From: Halomonas socia
Lineage (GTDB): Bacteria > Pseudomonadota > Gammaproteobacteria > Pseudomonadales > Halomonadaceae
DNA: 64,000 nt
Reading direction: 5' to 3'
NCBI RefSeq assembly: GCF_010977575.1
Contig: NZ_CP048812.1
Location: 620,001 to 684,000 of the forward strand
Part shown: piece after piece, positions 35,863 to 43,706 of the stretch
Numbering within the stretch: the stretch's first letter is position 1
How the letters are laid out: each line of letters begins with the position of its first letter
Position numbers and translations under genes: made by a program
Notes under the pieces: model-generated
Database searches by the model: none
What the model was told of the DNA's origin: nothing
Seen by the model: only the letters and a program-made list of their open reading frames with translations

Positions 35863-36552
35863 ATGAGTCAAGACAACTACGTGTTTACGCCCCCCAAGCC
35901 GGCCACCCTTCCCGTCGCCGGTGGCGACGCGTGCTTCCCGATCCGCCGCGTATACTGCGTCGGCCGCAACTACGCCGCCCATGCCGTCGAAATGGGGCAC
36001 GACCCGGACAAGGAGCCGCCGTTCTTCTTCCAGAAAAACCCCGACAACGTCACCCTGGGCGGCGATTTCACACTCCCAGCCCACTCCCAGGACGTGCACC
36101 ATGAGATCGAGCTGGTGGTCGCCATCGGCAAGGGTGGCCGCCACATCTCCACCAGCGAGGCCATGGACCACGTATACGGCTACGCCGTGGGCCTCGACAT
36201 GACCCTGCGCGACCTGCAGAGCCAGGCCAAGAAGATGGGCCGCCCCTGGGAGATCGGCAAGGCGTTCGAGAAGTCGGCGCCGTGCAGCCCGATCGTCAAG
36301 AAGGAAGGGGTCGACGTCGAGCAAGGCGCGGTCTGGCTCAAGGTCAACGGCGACGTGAAACAGGAGGGCGATCTCAACCAGCTGATCTGGAAAATTCCTG
36401 AAGTCATCGAGCACCTCTCGGGGCTATTCGAACTGGCGCCCGGCGATATCATCATGACCGGCACCCCGGCAGGCGTGGGCCCCGTCAGCAAAGGCGATAC
36501 CCTCGAAGGCCACGTCGACGGCGTCGGCGACCTGCAACTCAAGGTCGTCTGA
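35863..36552 (+). CDS. Fumarylacetoacetate hydrolase family protein (fumarylpyruvate hydrolase-like)
   Basis: The 229-residue product has Y-C-V-G-R-N-Y-A-A-H-A near residue 30, the metal site H-H-E-I-E-L near residue 80, and G-D-I-I-M-T-G-T-P-A-G-V-G-P-V near residue 200. The short length and the F-F-F-Q-K motif resemble fumarylpyruvate/acylpyruvate hydrolases such as NagK. It should act in the cytoplasm on the imported or derived oxo acid. It is the last gene of cassette B, followed by a hairpin and promoter module 3. It corresponds in position to the broken FAH gene of cassette A but is a different subfamily. Confidence 0.87.
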   Translation: MSQDNYVFTPPKPATLPVAGGDACFPIRRVYCVGRNYAAHAVEMGHDPDKEPPFFFQKNPDNVTLGGDFTLPAHSQDVHHEIELVVAIGKGGRHISTSEAMDHVYGYAVGLDMTLRDLQSQAKKMGRPWEIGKAFEKSAPCSPIVKKEGVDVEQGAVWLKVNGDVKQEGDLNQLIWKIPEVIEHLSGLFELAPGDIIMTGTPAGVGPVSKGDTLEGHVDGVGDLQLKVV

Positions 36553-36559
36553 GCACGGC

Positions 36560-36583
36560 GGAGGCTGGCTACGGCCAGCCTCC
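36560..36583 (+). terminator. Hairpin after the FAH gene (cassette B)
   Basis: GGAGGCTGG and CCAGCCTCC pair perfectly around a 6-base loop, 8 bases after the stop. It probably ends the cassette B transcript although the T-tract is poor. Confidence 0.5.
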
Positions 36584-36646
36584 ACCACCTGTTGTCCAGC
36601 ACTCCCCACCGCGTATACGCAACTCCCGCATGCCCCGGCCAAGCCC

Positions 36647-36714
36647 TTGACTCGCGTCGAGACGTGACACTATAGTCGATTCGAATAATCGATTTTTTAG
36701 TCACAAGACGATTG
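36647..36714 (+). promoter_or_regulatory. Promoter-operator module 3 (second chr pair)
   Basis: TTGACT (36647-36652), an 18-base spacer and TATAGT (36671-36676) form a good sigma-70 promoter. ATAATCGATTTT-N6-ACAAGACGATT follows at 36685-36713, just after the expected transcription start, where a repressor would block initiation. It is homologous to modules 1 and 2. Confidence 0.7.
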
Positions 36715-36717
36715 AGA

Positions 36718-36777
36718 ATGACAATATCAACCATAAAACAAACGTTATCGATAGCGGCTCACGGGGTTTGGGCATGA
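36718..36777 (+). other. 19-codon leader ORF before the second chr pair
   Basis: The ORF M-T-I-S-T-I-K-Q-T-L-S-I-A-A-H-G-V-W-A starts 5 bases after the operator, as in module 2, and its TGA overlaps the chr ATG (ATGA). Its sequence is unrelated to the module 2 leader. The conserved spacing and coupling are notable; translation is not shown. Confidence 0.35.
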
Positions 36778-37355
36778 GCCTGTCGACGACCCAACGCCGC
36801 GACGCCAATCAACGCGACCTGTTCTGGGCCTTCCTGCGCATCGGTCTACTCGGCTTCGGCGGCGGCCCCTCGATGATTCCCCTCGTCCAGCAGGAGGTGG
36901 TCAAGCGCCACGCCTGGCTCAGCGATGAGGAGTTCGCCGATATCCTGGCCATCGCCAACACTCTTCCCGGCCCCATCGCCACCAAGATGCCCGGCTATAT
37001 CGGCTATCGCGTCGGCGGCGTGACCGGCTGCATCAACGCCGTGCTGGCCGTGATCCTGCCCACCATCATCGCCATGATCGCCTTGCTCGGGGTGTTCAGC
37101 CGCTACCGCGACGTGGCCTGGATCCAGGGTATGGGCCAGGGCGTAGTGCCGGTGGTGATGGTGATGATGGGCCAGTTGGCCTGGGACTTCCTCAACAAGT
37201 CGCAGCTGGTGCTCGGCTGGCTGGTCAGCCTGGCCATGGCGGCGGTGGCCGGCGTGCTCATCTATTGGCTAGGCGTGCATCCCGGCTGGGTGATCGGCGG
37301 CATCCTGGCGGCGGCGCTGCTGCGCCCGACACCCAAACGGGAGGCCACCCCATGA
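36774..37355 (+). CDS. Chromate transporter family protein, short-chain CHR subunit 1 (copy 2)
   Basis: This 193-residue protein differs from copy 1 only before about residue 33 (a new N terminus and Ser for Ala in G-G-G-P-S-M). From 36871 the DNA is identical. CHR motifs are as in copy 1. An in-frame TTG at 36768 is possible but the ATG overlapping the leader stop is preferred. It is coupled to subunit 2 by ATGA. Confidence 0.88.
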   Translation: MSLSTTQRRDANQRDLFWAFLRIGLLGFGGGPSMIPLVQQEVVKRHAWLSDEEFADILAIANTLPGPIATKMPGYIGYRVGGVTGCINAVLAVILPTIIAMIALLGVFSRYRDVAWIQGMGQGVVPVVMVMMGQLAWDFLNKSQLVLGWLVSLAMAAVAGVLIYWLGVHPGWVIGGILAAALLRPTPKREATP

Positions 37356-37882
37356 TCTACTGGGAGCTGTTCCTGGCCTTCTTTATTCCCAACATCATCG
37401 GCTACGGCGGCGGCCCGGCGATCATCCCACTGATCGAGGCCGAAGTGGTCGGCCGCTACGGCTGGATGGGTGCCCAGGAGTTCGCCGAGACCCTGGCGCT
37501 GGGCAACGCCCTGCCCAGCCCCATCGCCACCAAGATGGCCGGCTACGTGGGCTATGACGTGGCCGGCGTGGGCGGCGCCATCGTCGCTGTGTTCGCCACC
37601 GTGGTGCCATCGCTGCTGCTGATGCTCGGTGCCTTGGGGCTGCTCTATCGCCACCGCGAGTCGCCGCGGGTCAAGCGCATGAGCCAGTGGGTGCGCCCGG
37701 TGATCGCGCTGATGATGGCCTGGCTGACCTGGAGCTTCTTCAGCGAAGGGCTCAACAGCGCCGGGCTGCTCCACACCCTGCTGATCGGCGCCGTGGCCGC
37801 CGTGGCGCTGCTCCGGTTTCGCGCCCACCCGGCCTTCGTGGTGCTCGGCGCACTGGTCTATGGAGGAGTGTTCCTGGGCTGA
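36871..37882. repeat. Direct repeat of the chr pair, copy 2
   Basis: This is the second copy of 31584-32595, ending at the stop codon of the second chr gene. Recombination between the copies would delete or duplicate the 5.3 kb holding cassette B. Confidence 0.9.
37352..37882 (+). CDS. Chromate transporter family protein, short-chain CHR subunit 2 (copy 2)
   Basis: The product has 176 residues and the same DNA as 32065-32595. It has the CHR second-domain motifs G-Y-G-G-G-P-A-I-I-P-L-I and S-P-I-A-T-K-M-A-G-Y. It is the partner of the preceding subunit. The gap of 110 bases to tctC contains a small hairpin (37936-37954) but no clear promoter, so tctC and later genes may be read from module 3. 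Confidence 0.87.
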   Translation: MIYWELFLAFFIPNIIGYGGGPAIIPLIEAEVVGRYGWMGAQEFAETLALGNALPSPIATKMAGYVGYDVAGVGGAIVAVFATVVPSLLLMLGALGLLYRHRESPRVKRMSQWVRPVIALMMAWLTWSFFSEGLNSAGLLHTLLIGAVAAVALLRFRAHPAFVVLGALVYGGVFLG

Positions 37883-37992
37883 GACGCCCGCCGCAACGAC
37901 ACAATAACCCGACAACGGGATCACGCGCTCACTCGCCGCCGGGAGGTCCGGCGGATCACAACCACACCACCACAATACAACAGGTGTTCAAC

Positions 37993-38961
37993 ATGACGCG
38001 TTCGAAGCTACGTCTCACCACCGCCATCGCCGCCATCGGCCTGGCCTTCACCGGCACCGCCCAGGCCGACTACCCCGAGCAGGACATCCGGCTGATCATT
38101 CCCTATGGGCCCGGCGGCGCCACCGATATCATCTTCCGGCTGATCTCCCAGGAGGCCGAGCAGTACCTGGGCGAATCGATCGTGCCGGTCAACATGGCCG
38201 GCGCCGGTGCCACGCTGGGCTCGCGCAACGTCAAGGATGCCGACCCGGACGGCTACACCCTGCTCGGCAGCCACGACACCATCGCGCTATCCAAGCTGGC
38301 CGGCACCGTCGACTACTCATACGATGCCTTCGAGCCGATCGCGCTGCTGACCCAGACCATCAATATCCCCACCGCGCACGCCAACCATGAGGTGCAGAGC
38401 GCCGACGAGATCGCCGACTACGTGCGCGAGAACCCGGGCCAGGTGCGCTTCAGCATGATCCCCAGCTCCACCGACCACTTCTTCTGGGCACAGTTCTTCC
38501 AGGAGGCCGACATCGACATGGCCGACGTGCGCCTGGTGGGCTATCCGGACACCGGCGAGCAGGTCTCGGCGCTGATCGCCGAGGAGATCGACTTCGCCAT
38601 GTTCAACCTGCCGTCCGGCGGCTCGTTCTTCGAGGAGGGCACCTTCCGCCCGCTGGGCATCGCCCACCCCGAGCGCCTCGACAGCATGCCCGACGTGCCG
38701 ACCCTGCGCGAACAGGGCATCGCGATGGACCACTCCACCAGCCGCGGCATTTTTGCCCCCGAGGGCACGCCGCAGGAGATCCAGGACACCCTCGCTGAGG
38801 CCTACGGCCAGGCACTCGAAAACGAGGAGGTCAGGAGCCGCATCGAGAACGAGTTCGGCTCGGTGGTGCGCTTCCTGGCCGGCGATGACTACCTCGAGTT
38901 CCTCGACGAGAACGAGGCGGCGCTGTCGGCGGCCGCCGAGAACATCGACTTCCAGAACTGA
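37993..38961 (+). CDS. Tripartite tricarboxylate transporter substrate-binding protein TctC (cassette C)
   Basis: The 322-residue Bug-family protein has a Sec signal ending near T-A-Q-A-D. The pocket motif I-P-Y-G-P-G-G-A-T-D is near residue 40, with G-A-G-A-T-L-G-S-R and a D-V-P-T-L-R-E-Q-G segment later. It should bind an anionic substrate for the TctAB at 39010-41020. The sequence is clearly different from the TctC of cassettes A, B and D, so the ligand probably differs. A strong hairpin follows. Confidence 0.92.
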   Translation: MTRSKLRLTTAIAAIGLAFTGTAQADYPEQDIRLIIPYGPGGATDIIFRLISQEAEQYLGESIVPVNMAGAGATLGSRNVKDADPDGYTLLGSHDTIALSKLAGTVDYSYDAFEPIALLTQTINIPTAHANHEVQSADEIADYVRENPGQVRFSMIPSSTDHFFWAQFFQEADIDMADVRLVGYPDTGEQVSALIAEEIDFAMFNLPSGGSFFEEGTFRPLGIAHPERLDSMPDVPTLREQGIAMDHSTSRGIFAPEGTPQEIQDTLAEAYGQALENEEVRSRIENEFGSVVRFLAGDDYLEFLDENEAALSAAAENIDFQN

Positions 38962-38966
38962 GCAAA

Positions 38967-38996
38967 CTCCCCGCCCCGGCGCGCCGGGGCGGGGAG
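38967..38996 (+). terminator. 30-bp perfect palindrome between tctC and tctB (cassette C)
   Basis: The sequence is its own reverse complement across 30 bases and starts 6 bases after the tctC stop. There is no T-tract before tctB, so it is likely an mRNA-stabilising or attenuating hairpin that raises binding-protein output. Confidence 0.55.
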
Positions 38997-39009
38997 CGGA
39001 GATCTCTCG

Positions 39010-39480
39010 ATGTTGACGCTTACCAAGGACCGCACCCTGGCGCTGGCTCTGCTACTCATCATTAGCGTGATGTGGGTCGAGTCGGGCAATATCCGCCCGC
39101 CCACCTCATGGCAGCCCTACGGCTCGGCGCTGTTCCCGCGCATCCTGCTGGTGGTCATCGGCCTGCTGTCGCTGCTGATCCTGGCGCGCTCGCTGCTATC
39201 AGGCGCGCCTGCAAGAACACAGCCACGGCGCAGTTTCACCGAGTGGCTGGCCCACAATCGCACGGTATTCTCGCTGTTCGCGCTGTTCGGCCTCTACGCC
39301 GCGCTGCTGCCGGTGCTCGGCTATATCGTCGCCACCCTGGCCTTCCTGATCGGCTCGCTGGGTCTGCTGCTGGGGATCGATTCACGCCGCAAGTGGTTCA
39401 TCAACCTCGCCGTCAGCTGCACCCTGGTGCCGCTGGTGTACGCGATCTTTCGCTTCGGCCTCAATGTCTGGCTGCCCTGA
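39010..39480 (+). CDS. Tripartite tricarboxylate transporter, small subunit TctB (cassette C)
   Basis: The 156-residue protein has four predicted helices. The first (about 10-22) is followed by an S-A-L-F-P-R-I motif equivalent to the G-P-G-F-F-P loop, and two C-terminal helices end near L-N-V-W-L-P. It is the TctA partner. GGAG lies before the ATG, and tctA starts 17 bases after the stop. Confidence 0.87.
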   Translation: MLTLTKDRTLALALLLIISVMWVESGNIRPPTSWQPYGSALFPRILLVVIGLLSLLILARSLLSGAPARTQPRRSFTEWLAHNRTVFSLFALFGLYAALLPVLGYIVATLAFLIGSLGLLLGIDSRRKWFINLAVSCTLVPLVYAIFRFGLNVWLP

Positions 39481-39496
39481 CGCCCGGGAGTAATAC

Positions 39497-41020
39497 ATGG
39501 CGGATTTCTTTATAGAAGCCCTTGGCCTGGTCAGCAGCCCTGCGGTACTGGCGCTGATCGTGATCGGCGTGCTGTTCGGCATCATCGGCGGCAGCATCCC
39601 CGGCTTCACCGTGACCATGGCGATCCTGGTGGTGTTTCCCTTCACCTTTGCCATGGATCCGGTCAGCGGCGTGTCGCTGATGGTCGGGGTGTTCGTCGGC
39701 GGCTACTCCGGCGGCATCGTCTCCGGCGTGATGCTGGGCATCCCCGGCACGCCGTCATCCATCACCACCGTCTACGACGGCTACCCCATGGCCCAGAGGG
39801 GCGAGTCCGGCCGCGCCCTGGGTATCGGCGTGGCGGCCTCGTTCATCGGCACTCTGATCAGCGTCGCGGTGCTGGTGTTCTTCGGCCCGCTGATCGCCAG
39901 CTTCAGCATGAACTTTCGCCCCTGGGAGATCACCGCACTGATCGTCTTCGCCCTGACGCTGGTCGCCGGGCTCTCCAACGGCGCGCTGCTCAAGGGGCTG
40001 CTGGCCGCTGCCCTGGGGCTGCTGATCACCACCGTGGGCTATGACCGCAACAGCAACCTGCGCTTCGATTTCGGCCTGCCGGCGCTGGGCTCGGGCTTCG
40101 AGATCCTGCCGGTGATGATCGGCATCTTTGCCTTCTCGCAGCTGATGGGCAACCTCGAGAAGCTGCGCGACGAGCAGGACGAGGTCAAAGGGGTAGACAC
40201 CAATGTCTCGATCCCCTATCGCCGCATCCTCAAGGACATGGCCGGCCAGAAGCTCAATACCCTGCGCTCGTCGCTGATCGGCAGCCTGGTCGGCGCGCTT
40301 CCCGGTACCGGCGGCACCGTGGCCAACTTCATCAGCTACGACCAGGCCAAGAAGTTCTCGCGCCAGCCGGAGACCTTCGGCACCGGCACGCCCAGCGGCA
40401 TCGTCGCCTCGGAGGCCTCCAACAGCGCGGTGGCCGGCGGCGCCTTCGTCCCCACCCTGGCGCTGGGCATCCCCGGCGACCTGCCCATGGCGATCATGAT
40501 GGGTGTGCTGATCCTGCACGGCATCACCCCCGGGCCGCTGATGTTCGAGCAGAACCCGGTACTGGTCGGCGCCATCTACGCCAGCCTGCTGATCGGCGCG
40601 GTAATCATGGTGCTCTGCCAGCTGCTGCTGGTGCGCTGGTTCGCCAAGATCTCGCTGATCCCCCAGGAGATCCTGGTGCCGGTGGTGCTGATGCTGTGCG
40701 CCATCGGCTCCTATGCACTGAACAACAACCTGTTCGATATCTGGGTGCTGTTCGTGTTCGGGGTGATCGGCTATCTGCTGTGGAAGGCCGAGGTGCCGCT
40801 GACGCCGCTGATCCTCGGCGTGGTGCTGGGCAACAATCTCGAGCGCCAGCTGTTTCGCGCTCTGGAGCTCAACGAGAGCTGGATGACCTTCCTGACCCGA
40901 CCGCTGTCGGCGCTGTTCCTGGCGCTGGCGGTGGCCTCGGTGATCTTCTCGCTCTATCAGGACCGCAAGATTCAACGCAACCGACTCAAGGCCCAGCGCA
41001 GCGACGCCGGTGCCGATTAA
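39497..41020 (+). CDS. Tripartite tricarboxylate transporter, large permease TctA (cassette C)
   Basis: The 507-residue permease has G-G-S-I-P-G-F-T near residue 32, Y-S-G-G-I-V-S-G-V-M-L-G-I-P-G-T-P, G-A-L-P-G-T-G-G-T-V-A-N, E-A-S-N-S-A and L-G-I-P-G-D-L-P-M-A. It should import a carboxylate with the preceding TctB and TctC. The GGT-like gene follows 11 bases later in the same operon. Confidence 0.94.
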   Translation: MADFFIEALGLVSSPAVLALIVIGVLFGIIGGSIPGFTVTMAILVVFPFTFAMDPVSGVSLMVGVFVGGYSGGIVSGVMLGIPGTPSSITTVYDGYPMAQRGESGRALGIGVAASFIGTLISVAVLVFFGPLIASFSMNFRPWEITALIVFALTLVAGLSNGALLKGLLAAALGLLITTVGYDRNSNLRFDFGLPALGSGFEILPVMIGIFAFSQLMGNLEKLRDEQDEVKGVDTNVSIPYRRILKDMAGQKLNTLRSSLIGSLVGALPGTGGTVANFISYDQAKKFSRQPETFGTGTPSGIVASEASNSAVAGGAFVPTLALGIPGDLPMAIMMGVLILHGITPGPLMFEQNPVLVGAIYASLLIGAVIMVLCQLLLVRWFAKISLIPQEILVPVVLMLCAIGSYALNNNLFDIWVLFVFGVIGYLLWKAEVPLTPLILGVVLGNNLERQLFRALELNESWMTFLTRPLSALFLALAVASVIFSLYQDRKIQRNRLKAQRSDAGAD

Positions 41021-41030
41021 GGAGCCCCCA

Positions 41031-42638
41031 ATGCAGCACGATGCGCTTTACTACCCCAGTCCCTCGCGGCGTATGGCCGCCTTCGGCACCCGCGGCATGG
41101 TCGCCACCTCCCAGCCGCTGGCTGCCCAGGTCGGCATGAGCATTCTGCAGCAGGGCGGCAACGCAGTGGATGCCGCCATCGCCAGCGCCGCGGCGCTGAC
41201 CGTGGTCGAGCCGACGTCCAACGGCCTGGGCAGCGACGTCTTCGCCATCGTCTGGATCGACGGCAAGCTGCACGGCCTCAACGCCAGCGGCCCCGCCCCT
41301 CAGGCCGCCAGCATCGAGGCCATGAAGGCGCTGGGCCATGACCACGTGCCCAACCACGGCCTGCTGCCGGTTACCGTACCCGGCGCGCCGGCGGCCTGGG
41401 CGGCGCTCTCCGAACGCTTCGGCAAGCTGCCCTTCGCCGAGCTGCTGGCGCCAGCCGTGGCGCTGGCCGAGGAGGGCTTTGCGGTATCGCCGGTCATTCA
41501 CCAGATGTGGAACGAGGCCTTCCACAGCTACTCGGCCTACCACGATGCCGCCTTCACGCCATGGTTCGACACCTTCGCCCCCGACGGCCGCGCACCGCAG
41601 CCGGGTGAGCGCTGGTCGTCGCCGGGTCATGCCAGCTCGCTGCGTGCCATCGCCGAGACCCAGGGCCGCGCCTTCTACGAGGGTGAGTTGGCCGACAAGA
41701 TCGACGCCTTCTTCCGCGAGCACGGCGGACTGCTGCGCAAGGAGGATCTGGCGCGCTTCGAGCCGGAGTGGGTCGACCCGATCAGCGTGCGCTACAAGGG
41801 CCACGACATCTGGGAGATTCCGCCCAACGGCAGCGGGCTGATCGTGCTGCAGGCGCTGGGCATGCTGGAGCGCATGGGACCGGAAGGACGCGACCCGGTG
41901 GAGACCCTGCATCGCCGCATCGAGGCCACCAAGCTGGCCTACGTCGACGGTTTCGCCCACATCACCGAGCGCGAGGCCATGCGGCCAAGCGTCGAGCAGA
42001 TGCTCGACGACGGCTACCTCAAGGCCCGCGCCGGGCTGATCGGCGAGCAGGCCGTCGACCCGGTCCACGGCAATCCGCTTACCGGCGGCACCGTCTACCT
42101 GGCCACCGCCGATGGCGACGGCAACATGGTGTCGTTCATCCAGAGCAACTTCAAAGGCTTCGGCTCGGGCATCGTAATTCCCGGTACCGGCATCAGCCTG
42201 CAGAATCGCGGCTGGTCGTTCTCGCTCGACCCCGAGCACCCCAATGCCCTGGCTCCGGGCAAGCGCACCTACCACACCATCATCCCCGGCTTCATCACCA
42301 AGGACGGCCAGGCGATAGGACCGTTCGGGGTGATGGGCGGCTACATGCAGCCCCAGGGCCACGTGCAGGTGATCACCGCCATGCTCGACGATCATCTCAA
42401 CCCCCAGGCGGCGCTGGACATGCCGCGCTGGAAGTGGACCCAGGGCAAGACCGTCGAGGTCGAGCCGCACTTTCCCGATCACCTCGCCCAGGCGCTGGCG
42501 CGGCGCGGCCACGATATCGTCAAGGTCGCCGACACCATCAGCTTCGGCCGCGGCCAGATCATCCTGCGCGATAGCGCCAGCGGCGTACTCAGCGGCGGCA
42601 CCGAGCCGCGCACCGACGGGGCCGTGGTGCCCTGGTAA
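41031..42638 (+). CDS. Gamma-glutamyltransferase family protein (Ntn amidohydrolase)
   Basis: The 535-residue product matches the GGT family. The N-terminal part has G-M-V-A-T-S-Q-P-L-A and G-G-N-A-V-D-A-A-I-A. The small-subunit start has the expected nucleophile Thr354 in T-G-G-T-V-Y-L-A-T. Later come Q-S-N-F and the G-V-M-G-G-Y-M-Q-P-Q-G-H glycine motif. In GGTs, autocleavage before this threonine gives the active enzyme, which cleaves gamma-glutamyl amides; relatives act on oxamate or cephalosporins. No signal peptide is apparent, so it may be cytoplasmic, unlike periplasmic glutathione GGT. Its position between two TTT systems suggests it hydrolyses an imported amide. Confidence 0.9.
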   Translation: MQHDALYYPSPSRRMAAFGTRGMVATSQPLAAQVGMSILQQGGNAVDAAIASAAALTVVEPTSNGLGSDVFAIVWIDGKLHGLNASGPAPQAASIEAMKALGHDHVPNHGLLPVTVPGAPAAWAALSERFGKLPFAELLAPAVALAEEGFAVSPVIHQMWNEAFHSYSAYHDAAFTPWFDTFAPDGRAPQPGERWSSPGHASSLRAIAETQGRAFYEGELADKIDAFFREHGGLLRKEDLARFEPEWVDPISVRYKGHDIWEIPPNGSGLIVLQALGMLERMGPEGRDPVETLHRRIEATKLAYVDGFAHITEREAMRPSVEQMLDDGYLKARAGLIGEQAVDPVHGNPLTGGTVYLATADGDGNMVSFIQSNFKGFGSGIVIPGTGISLQNRGWSFSLDPEHPNALAPGKRTYHTIIPGFITKDGQAIGPFGVMGGYMQPQGHVQVITAMLDDHLNPQAALDMPRWKWTQGKTVEVEPHFPDHLAQALARRGHDIVKVADTISFGRGQIILRDSASGVLSGGTEPRTDGAVVPW

Positions 42639-42651
42639 CCCCGCAGTTCCG

Positions 42652-42671
42652 GGCCCGGCCTCTGCCGGGCC
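42652..42671 (+). terminator. Hairpin between the GGT gene and tctC (cassette D)
   Basis: GGCCCGGC and GCCGGGCC form a perfect 8-bp stem with a 4-base loop, 13 bases after the stop. No T-tract follows. Confidence 0.4.
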
Positions 42672-42698
42672 ATCCTCGACCACAACCGGAGAAGCAAG

Positions 42699-43706
42699 AT
42701 GCCGACACCCAACAACCCCAATGTCGCCTCGCGCCATCCCCTCACCAAGCGCTGGACCCTGGCGGCTACCGCCCTGGCCAGCGCCAGCCTCGTCGTTGGC
42801 GGCCTGGCTGCCAGCGCCCACGCCGACGACTATCCCGATAGCGCCATAGAGTTCATCGTGCCCTGGGCACCGGGCGGCGGCAGCGACGTGCTGATGCGCC
42901 TGATCTCCAACCATATCGAGCCGCACCTCGGCCAGCCGCTGCCAGTGATCAACATGCCCGGCGTCAGCGGCACCACGGGCCTTGCCGACCTCGCCGACCG
43001 CGACAACGACGGCTACACCATCGGCCAGGTCCACGACGGCTTCATGGTCTCCCACCACACCGGCCTGACCGAGTACAACTGGGACGACTACGAGCCGATC
43101 GCCGCGATCACTGCCTCTCCCCAGTACCTGACCGTCAGTGCCGACAGCCCTTGGGAGACCTTCGAGGAGTTCGTCGAGTATGCCCAGGACAATCCCGGCG
43201 AGATTCGCTTCGGCGTGACCCTCGGCGGAGTGCCGCACATCCACGGCGCGATGATCGAGGACGCCGAGGATCTGTCGTTCCGCTACGTCGGCTTCGAGGG
43301 CACTGGCGAGCGCATCCGCTCCCTGGTCGGCGGGCATATCGACGCGGCGATGGGCGATATCGCCTCCAGCCTGCAGTTCGTCGAGAACGACGACCTGCGC
43401 TTCCTGGCCGTCGGCCACACCGAGCGCATGGCGCAGACCCCCGACGTACCGACCTTCGCCGAGCTCGGCTACGACGACCTGAACCTGTCGATCCTGCGCG
43501 GCCTGATCGCACCGCAGGGTACCCCCGAAGATCGTATCGAGGTGCTGGCCGCCGCGGTCGAGGCGATGGCCGCGGAAGAGGAGTTCGTGACCCGCATCAA
43601 CAACGCCGGCGCCGAGGTGCAGTTCATGGGCCCTGACGAGTACCGTGACCACCTCGAAGCACTCGATGCCACCATCGAGCGCCTGGCGGGGAACTTGCAG
43701 CAATGA
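42699..43706 (+). CDS. Tripartite tricarboxylate transporter substrate-binding protein TctC (cassette D)
   Basis: The 335-residue Bug-family protein has a long Sec signal (basic start, Ala-rich core, ending A-S-A-H-A-D). The pocket motif V-P-W-A-P-G-G-G-S-D is near residue 55 and D-V-P-T-F-A-E-L-G near residue 250. The ATG has CCGGAGAAG upstream. It overlaps tctB by four bases, so unlike in cassette C no hairpin separates them. Confidence 0.92.
   Translation: MPTPNNPNVASRHPLTKRWTLAATALASASLVVGGLAASAHADDYPDSAIEFIVPWAPGGGSDVLMRLISNHIEPHLGQPLPVINMPGVSGTTGLADLADRDNDGYTIGQVHDGFMVSHHTGLTEYNWDDYEPIAAITASPQYLTVSADSPWETFEEFVEYAQDNPGEIRFGVTLGGVPHIHGAMIEDAEDLSFRYVGFEGTGERIRSLVGGHIDAAMGDIASSLQFVENDDLRFLAVGHTERMAQTPDVPTFAELGYDDLNLSILRGLIAPQGTPEDRIEVLAAAVEAMAAEEEFVTRINNAGAEVQFMGPDEYRDHLEALDATIERLAGNLQQ

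Noticed and set aside
40986-43703. A 905-codon minus-strand frame opposite the GGT gene and tctC of cassette D
   Set aside because: It runs through genes with clear family motifs on the plus strand and is a by-product of third-position GC bias.
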